Origin: Bacillus_BD sp963787345
GTDB taxonomy: Bacteria; Bacillota; Bacilli; Bacillales; Cytobacillaceae
Direction: 5' to 3'
Assembly: GCA_963787345.1 (NCBI GenBank)
Contig: CAWBCW010000030.1
Coordinates: forward strand, 1 to 64,000
Length of the DNA: 64,000 nucleotides
In this document: one piece after another, positions 60,951-64,000 of the stretch
Layout of the letters: each line of letters begins with the position of its first letter
How positions within the stretch are numbered: the stretch's first letter is position 1
Program-made: the position numbers and the translations under genes
The notes under the pieces: generated by a model
What the model was told of the DNA's origin: nothing
Seen by the model: the letters and a program-made list of their open reading frames with translations, nothing else
Databases searched by the model: none

Positions 60951-61167
60951 CCGCGATCACCTTTTTTCTTCATTATATCCTGTTAAGAGAATAAATCCCA
61001 ATCGAACGAAAATATCTTTATTTTTTCATAGGAAAAGCGAGAAACTATACTTTGATAGAGGAAACAGGTATCATAATAATTGTCATAAAATTGTGCGTTA
61101 TTCGGTGCCTCATTGAGTTTATATATATTACACTAATTATATGTTGGAAATAGAAAGGGGTATCACA

Positions 61168-62217
61168 ATGGAAAGAAAAATAAATGATACATACTTAAAA
61201 GCGGCCAAGGGAGAGAAGACTGATCATGTACCTGTTTGGTTTATGAGACAAGCGGGTCGATCACAGCCTGAATATAGAGAAATCAAACAAAAATATTCTT
61301 TATTTGAAATCACTCATCAACCAGAATTATGTGCCTATGTGACAAGGTTGCCAGTTGAGAATTACGGAGTAGACGCAGCGATTCTTTATAAAGATATTAT
61401 GACGCCGCTTCCTGCAATGGGAGTAGATGTGGAAATTAAATCGGGGATCGGACCTGTTATTGACAACCCCATCACTTCTGTTAATGATATTGAGAAACTT
61501 GGTGAAATTAATCCTGAGGAAGATGTTCCATATGTTCTGGAAACGATTAAAATTTTAACGAGAGAACAGTTGAATGTCCCATTAATTGGATTTGCTGGTG
61601 CTCCATTTACGCTTGCTAGTTATATGATTGAAGGCGGCCCATCGAAAAATTATACGAAAACAAAAGCGTTCATGTATTCAGAACCTAAAGCGTGGTTTGC
61701 CTTAATGGACAAGCTCGCGGACATGACTATTACATATATTAAGGCCCAAGTTAATGCAGGTGCAAAAGCAGTTCAAATTTTTGACTCGTGGGTAGGGGCA
61801 CTAAACGTAGAAGATTACCGTTACTTTATTAAACCGGTGATGACTCGCATTTTCACTGCATTAAAGGAAGAGAATGTCCCATTAACGATATTCGGAGTTG
61901 GGGCAAGTCACTTGGCTCTTGAATGGAATGACTTACCTGTCGATGTTGTAGGACTAGACTGGCGCCTGCCGATTAGAGAAGCACGGAAATTAGGGGTAAC
62001 AAAGACAGTACAAGGTAACCTTGATCCTGCTTTACTCATCGCACCTTGGGAAGTGATAGAAGAAAAGGCTAAGGCAATTCTCGATCAAGGCATGGAAAAG
62101 GACGGCTATATTTTTAATCTTGGGCATGGAGTGTTCCCAGAAGTAAATCCCGAAACTTTAAAAAGATTAACCGCATTTGTCCATGATTACTCTGCTTCTA
62201 AAAAAGCAGGGAACTAA
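61168..62217 (+). CDS. hemE: Uroporphyrinogen decarboxylase HemE
   Basis: 349 residues. It decarboxylates the four acetates of uroporphyrinogen III to give coproporphyrinogen III. The invariant N-terminus VPVWFMRQAGRSQPEYREIK contains the substrate-binding Arg residues, followed by AAILYKDIMTPLPAMG with the catalytic Asp. GFAGAPFTLASYMIEGGPSK and NLGHGVFPEVNPE are also family hallmarks. ATG 61168 has AAAGGGG upstream; the ATG at 61141 does not. cpfC follows after 32 bases in the same operon. Confidence 0.96.
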   Translation: MERKINDTYLKAAKGEKTDHVPVWFMRQAGRSQPEYREIKQKYSLFEITHQPELCAYVTRLPVENYGVDAAILYKDIMTPLPAMGVDVEIKSGIGPVIDNPITSVNDIEKLGEINPEEDVPYVLETIKILTREQLNVPLIGFAGAPFTLASYMIEGGPSKNYTKTKAFMYSEPKAWFALMDKLADMTITYIKAQVNAGAKAVQIFDSWVGALNVEDYRYFIKPVMTRIFTALKEENVPLTIFGVGASHLALEWNDLPVDVVGLDWRLPIREARKLGVTKTVQGNLDPALLIAPWEVIEEKAKAILDQGMEKDGYIFNLGHGVFPEVNPETLKRLTAFVHDYSASKKAGN

Positions 62218-62249
62218 AACGAGCCGAGACAGCAAAGGGGGATGACTTC

Positions 62250-63182
62250 ATGAAAAGGAAAATCGGTCTTCTAGTTATGGCCTATGGAACACCTTATAAA
62301 GAAACCGACATTGAACGCTATTATACACATATTCGACGCGGACGGAGACCGTCGGACGAAGCGCTTAACGATTTAAAAAGAAGATACAAAGCGATTGGCG
62401 GAAGCTCCCCATTAGCAGAAATTACGTTGGCACAGGCGGAAAGATTAGAAAAACATTTAAATACATCTCAAGATCAATACGAATTCAAAATGTATTTAGG
62501 ATTAAAGCATATTGAGCCGTTTATTGAAGATGCGGTTCGACAAATGCATAATGATGGCATTGAAGAAGCTATTAGTATTGTCTTGGCGCCGCATTTTTCA
62601 ACTTTCAGTATCAAGTCCTATAATGGGAGAGCGAAAGAAGAAGCGGAAAAAATAGGCGGTCCGCGTTTTACAAGTATTGAAAGCTGGTATGATGAACCAA
62701 AATTCATCCAATATTGGGTTGAACAATTGAAGGAAACAGTTGGAAAACTGACCGAAGAAGAGAAACAGAACTTTGTCGTTGTCGTATCGGCACATAGTTT
62801 GCCGGAAAAAATCATTGCGTTGGGGGATCCGTATCCAGAGCAGCTAAAAGAAACGGCCCAGCTCATTGTTGAGAAAGCCGGTATCGAACATTATGCCCTT
62901 GGATGGCAAAGCGCGGGAAATACTCCTGACCCTTGGTTAGGGCCCGATGTACAGGATCTTACAAGACAGTTATATGAAGAAAAAGGCTATCGAGCTTTTA
63001 TTTATATTCCAGTCGGGTTTGTTGCCGATCACTTAGAAGTTCTGTATGACAATGATTATGAATGTAAAGTAGTAACTGATGAGGTTGGAGCTTCTTACTA
63101 CCGGCCAGAAATGCCTAATGTGAATCCGCAATTTATAGACGCATTAGCAACAGTAGTTTTAAAAAAGTTAGAGATTCATTAG
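62250..63182 (+). CDS. cpfC: Coproporphyrin III ferrochelatase CpfC (HemH)
   Basis: 310 residues. It inserts iron into coproporphyrin III in the Gram-positive haem pathway. LLVMAYGTPYKETDIERYYT has the Tyr near residue 12 that contacts the metal in this class. APHFSTFSIKSYNGRAKEEA contains the catalytic His, and SAHSLPEKIIALGDPYPEQL and VPVGFVADHLEVLYDND-like segments carry further family residues. AAAGGGGG precedes ATG 62250. hemY/cgoX, usually next, is absent; a terminator follows. Confidence 0.95.
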   Translation: MKRKIGLLVMAYGTPYKETDIERYYTHIRRGRRPSDEALNDLKRRYKAIGGSSPLAEITLAQAERLEKHLNTSQDQYEFKMYLGLKHIEPFIEDAVRQMHNDGIEEAISIVLAPHFSTFSIKSYNGRAKEEAEKIGGPRFTSIESWYDEPKFIQYWVEQLKETVGKLTEEEKQNFVVVVSAHSLPEKIIALGDPYPEQLKETAQLIVEKAGIEHYALGWQSAGNTPDPWLGPDVQDLTRQLYEEKGYRAFIYIPVGFVADHLEVLYDNDYECKVVTDEVGASYYRPEMPNVNPQFIDALATVVLKKLEIH

Positions 63183-63188
63183 GCTCAT

Positions 63189-63238
63189 AAAGCAGTGCAC
63201 TTCTATATAAATAGAAGTGCACTGCTTTTTATATAGAA
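63189..63238 (+). terminator. Terminator of hemE-cpfC
   Basis: AAGCAGTGCACTTCTAT pairs perfectly with ATAGAAGTGCACTGCTT around ATAA, followed by TTTATAT. Confidence 0.92.
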
Positions 63239-63309
63239 AAAAACAAAAAACCAGCTGATTGAATCGGCTGGGTAGTTATTGAAAGATTGTGAATTTTTAT
63301 TTTAAAATT

Positions 63310-63444
63310 TTATAGGTCGTGTATTTCGATACAGTGGTTGCATGTGTTTCCGTAGCAATCTGCTTGTTCTTCCATTTCATTTCCGCAATTTGAACATTTT
63401 TTAGCAGGTAAGTTTCTAAAGAATTCAAGAATATTTTTAACCAT
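63310..63444 (-). CDS. yhfH: YhfH-like small zinc-ribbon protein
   Basis: 44 residues. Start ATG 63444 has a strong GGAGGGG 6-8 bases upstream. It reads MVKNILEFFRNLPAKKCSNC then GNEMEEQADCYGNTCNHCIE, so two Cys-x-x-Cys pairs plus one extra Cys and a nearby His can bind zinc. Size and neighbourhood (next to yhfI) match the YhfH family. A longer overlapping frame on the same strand is out of phase with this ribosome-binding site and is not accepted. Function unknown. Confidence 0.82.
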   Translation of the reverse strand: MVKNILEFFRNLPAKKCSNCGNEMEEQADCYGNTCNHCIEIHDL

Positions 63445-63628
63445 TTGTACCCCTCCAATTTGAATATGTCTGATTTGTTGTTTTTATTGTAATATAACAG
63501 TCTTAATTTTGTCAATACTTGTTTTAATACAATTTTTAAAATATTAAAACAGTGCAAATTTACTTATCTTTTTACGATCCTTTTCCTATAATAGTTCGTG
63601 TGAAGACAATAGAGTGGGGGTATTTAGA

Positions 63629-64000
63629 GTGAACTTAACGATTATCGGACCTTGGGGCGGTTATCCGAAAGCAAATGAAGCAAGTGCAGGATACCTTCTT
63701 GAGCACGAGGGATACCATTTATTAATTGATTGTGGCAGCGGTGTCTTATCAAAGCTGCAAACGTTTATACAGCCTGAAGATCTTGATGGGGTGATCCTTT
63801 CCCATTATCATGCAGATCATATTGCTGATATCGGTGTATTACAGCACGCAAGGTTGATTCAGGGGTTCTTGGGGAAAAAGATGAGCAATTTGCCGATCTA
63901 CGCCCATGATTTACATGCACAAGAATTCTCCATGCTGACTTATAAAGAAGTTACGAAAGGAATTTCATATCAGCCTGGAGAAGTATTACAAGCAGGGCCA
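63629..64000 (+). CDS. yhfI: Metallo-beta-lactamase-fold hydrolase YhfI (partial)
   Basis: The first 124 codons are present; the gene runs out of the window. It reads LTIIGPWGGYPKANEASAGY near the start, LIDCGSGVLSKLQ, then the metal-binding HYHADH motif (SHYHADHIADIG) of the MBL superfamily. YhfI-type proteins resemble RNase Z/phosphodiesterase-like hydrolases; the substrate is unknown. GTG 63629 follows GGGGG with 8 bases between. Confidence 0.88.
   Translation, partial: MNLTIIGPWGGYPKANEASAGYLLEHEGYHLLIDCGSGVLSKLQTFIQPEDLDGVILSHYHADHIADIGVLQHARLIQGFLGKKMSNLPIYAHDLHAQEFSMLTYKEVTKGISYQPGEVLQAGP

Noticed and set aside
10532..62217. CRISPR array
   Set aside because: The repeated elements are far apart, differ in length and contain no regular spacers; no cas genes are present.
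63297..63557. 86-codon minus-strand frame after cpfC
   Set aside because: The 44-codon CxxC frame has the strong ribosome-binding site; the longer frame is out of phase with it and low in complexity at its N-terminus.

Overview
The window comes from the chromosome of a low-GC, endospore-forming Bacillaceae species. Sporulation genes are spread through it: an alpha/beta-type SASP, PrkA, YhbH, SpoVR, a CotF-like coat protein, YhaL and two YjcZ-type peptides. Long blocks follow the gene order I recall for the yhb-yhc-yhd and yhe-yha-yhg regions of Bacillus subtilis. It is not B. subtilis itself: yhaM, pbpF and hemY are absent from their usual places and several foreign or decayed insertions are present.

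Layout. 1-2100: end of a tRNA cluster (Gly-GCC, Cys, Leu-UAA, Leu-CAA, plus a duplicated 5' tRNA-Gly fragment), then an accessory patch with a secreted or anchored DUF6241-like protein and a broken GIY-YIG gene. 2100-9550: a Tat-exported metallophosphoesterase, a YdcF-like protein, a membrane protein, PsiE, a Cache-HAMP-GGDEF-EAL protein, a decayed VOC dioxygenase gene, an FMN reductase and tRNA-Gly(UCC). 9800-20100: a B3/4-domain protein, queG, yhbB, trmL, nfrA, prkA and yhbH; a decayed IS605-type tnpB with its right end lies between prkA and yhbH. 20100-27400: yhcQ, an RluA-type synthase, frameshifted yhcU, pgcA, yhdB, spoVR and an AI-2E-family permease. 27500-33400: the cydABDC operon for cytochrome bd. 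33700-38500: a CNNM/CBS transporter with a damaged MerR gene, a PAS histidine kinase, an acetyltransferase, a SASP and a small protein. 38600-49300: frameshifted yheB, yheA, yhaX, yhaR, yhaQP, yhaON and yhaL. 49400-55600: prsA, two YjcZ peptides, yhaI, hpr, yhaH, trpP, serC and hit. 55700-59400: a tandemly duplicated intergenic element of about 505 bp, then ecsABC. 59600-64000: a PAP2 phosphatase, hmoB, hemE, cpfC, yhfH and a partial yhfI.

How the parts work together. Haem supply (hemE, cpfC), a haem-degrading monooxygenase (hmoB) and cytochrome bd assembly (cydCD) are all present. The Ecs transporter, PrsA foldase and Hpr regulator belong to the protein secretion and stationary-phase programme. 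YhaO-YhaN form an SbcCD/Mre11-Rad50-like pair. TrpP carries what looks like a TRAP-binding leader.

The least explained parts are non-coding. First, the 505-bp tandem duplication upstream of ecsA has strong minus-strand terminators and three internal sub-repeats per unit. Second, at least eight copies of a structured intergenic repeat abut ribosome-binding sites or stop codons. Third, a second dispersed repeat resembles IS605-type ends. Three otherwise well conserved genes (yhcU, a merR, yheB) each carry one single-base indel; these could be real decay or assembly error.
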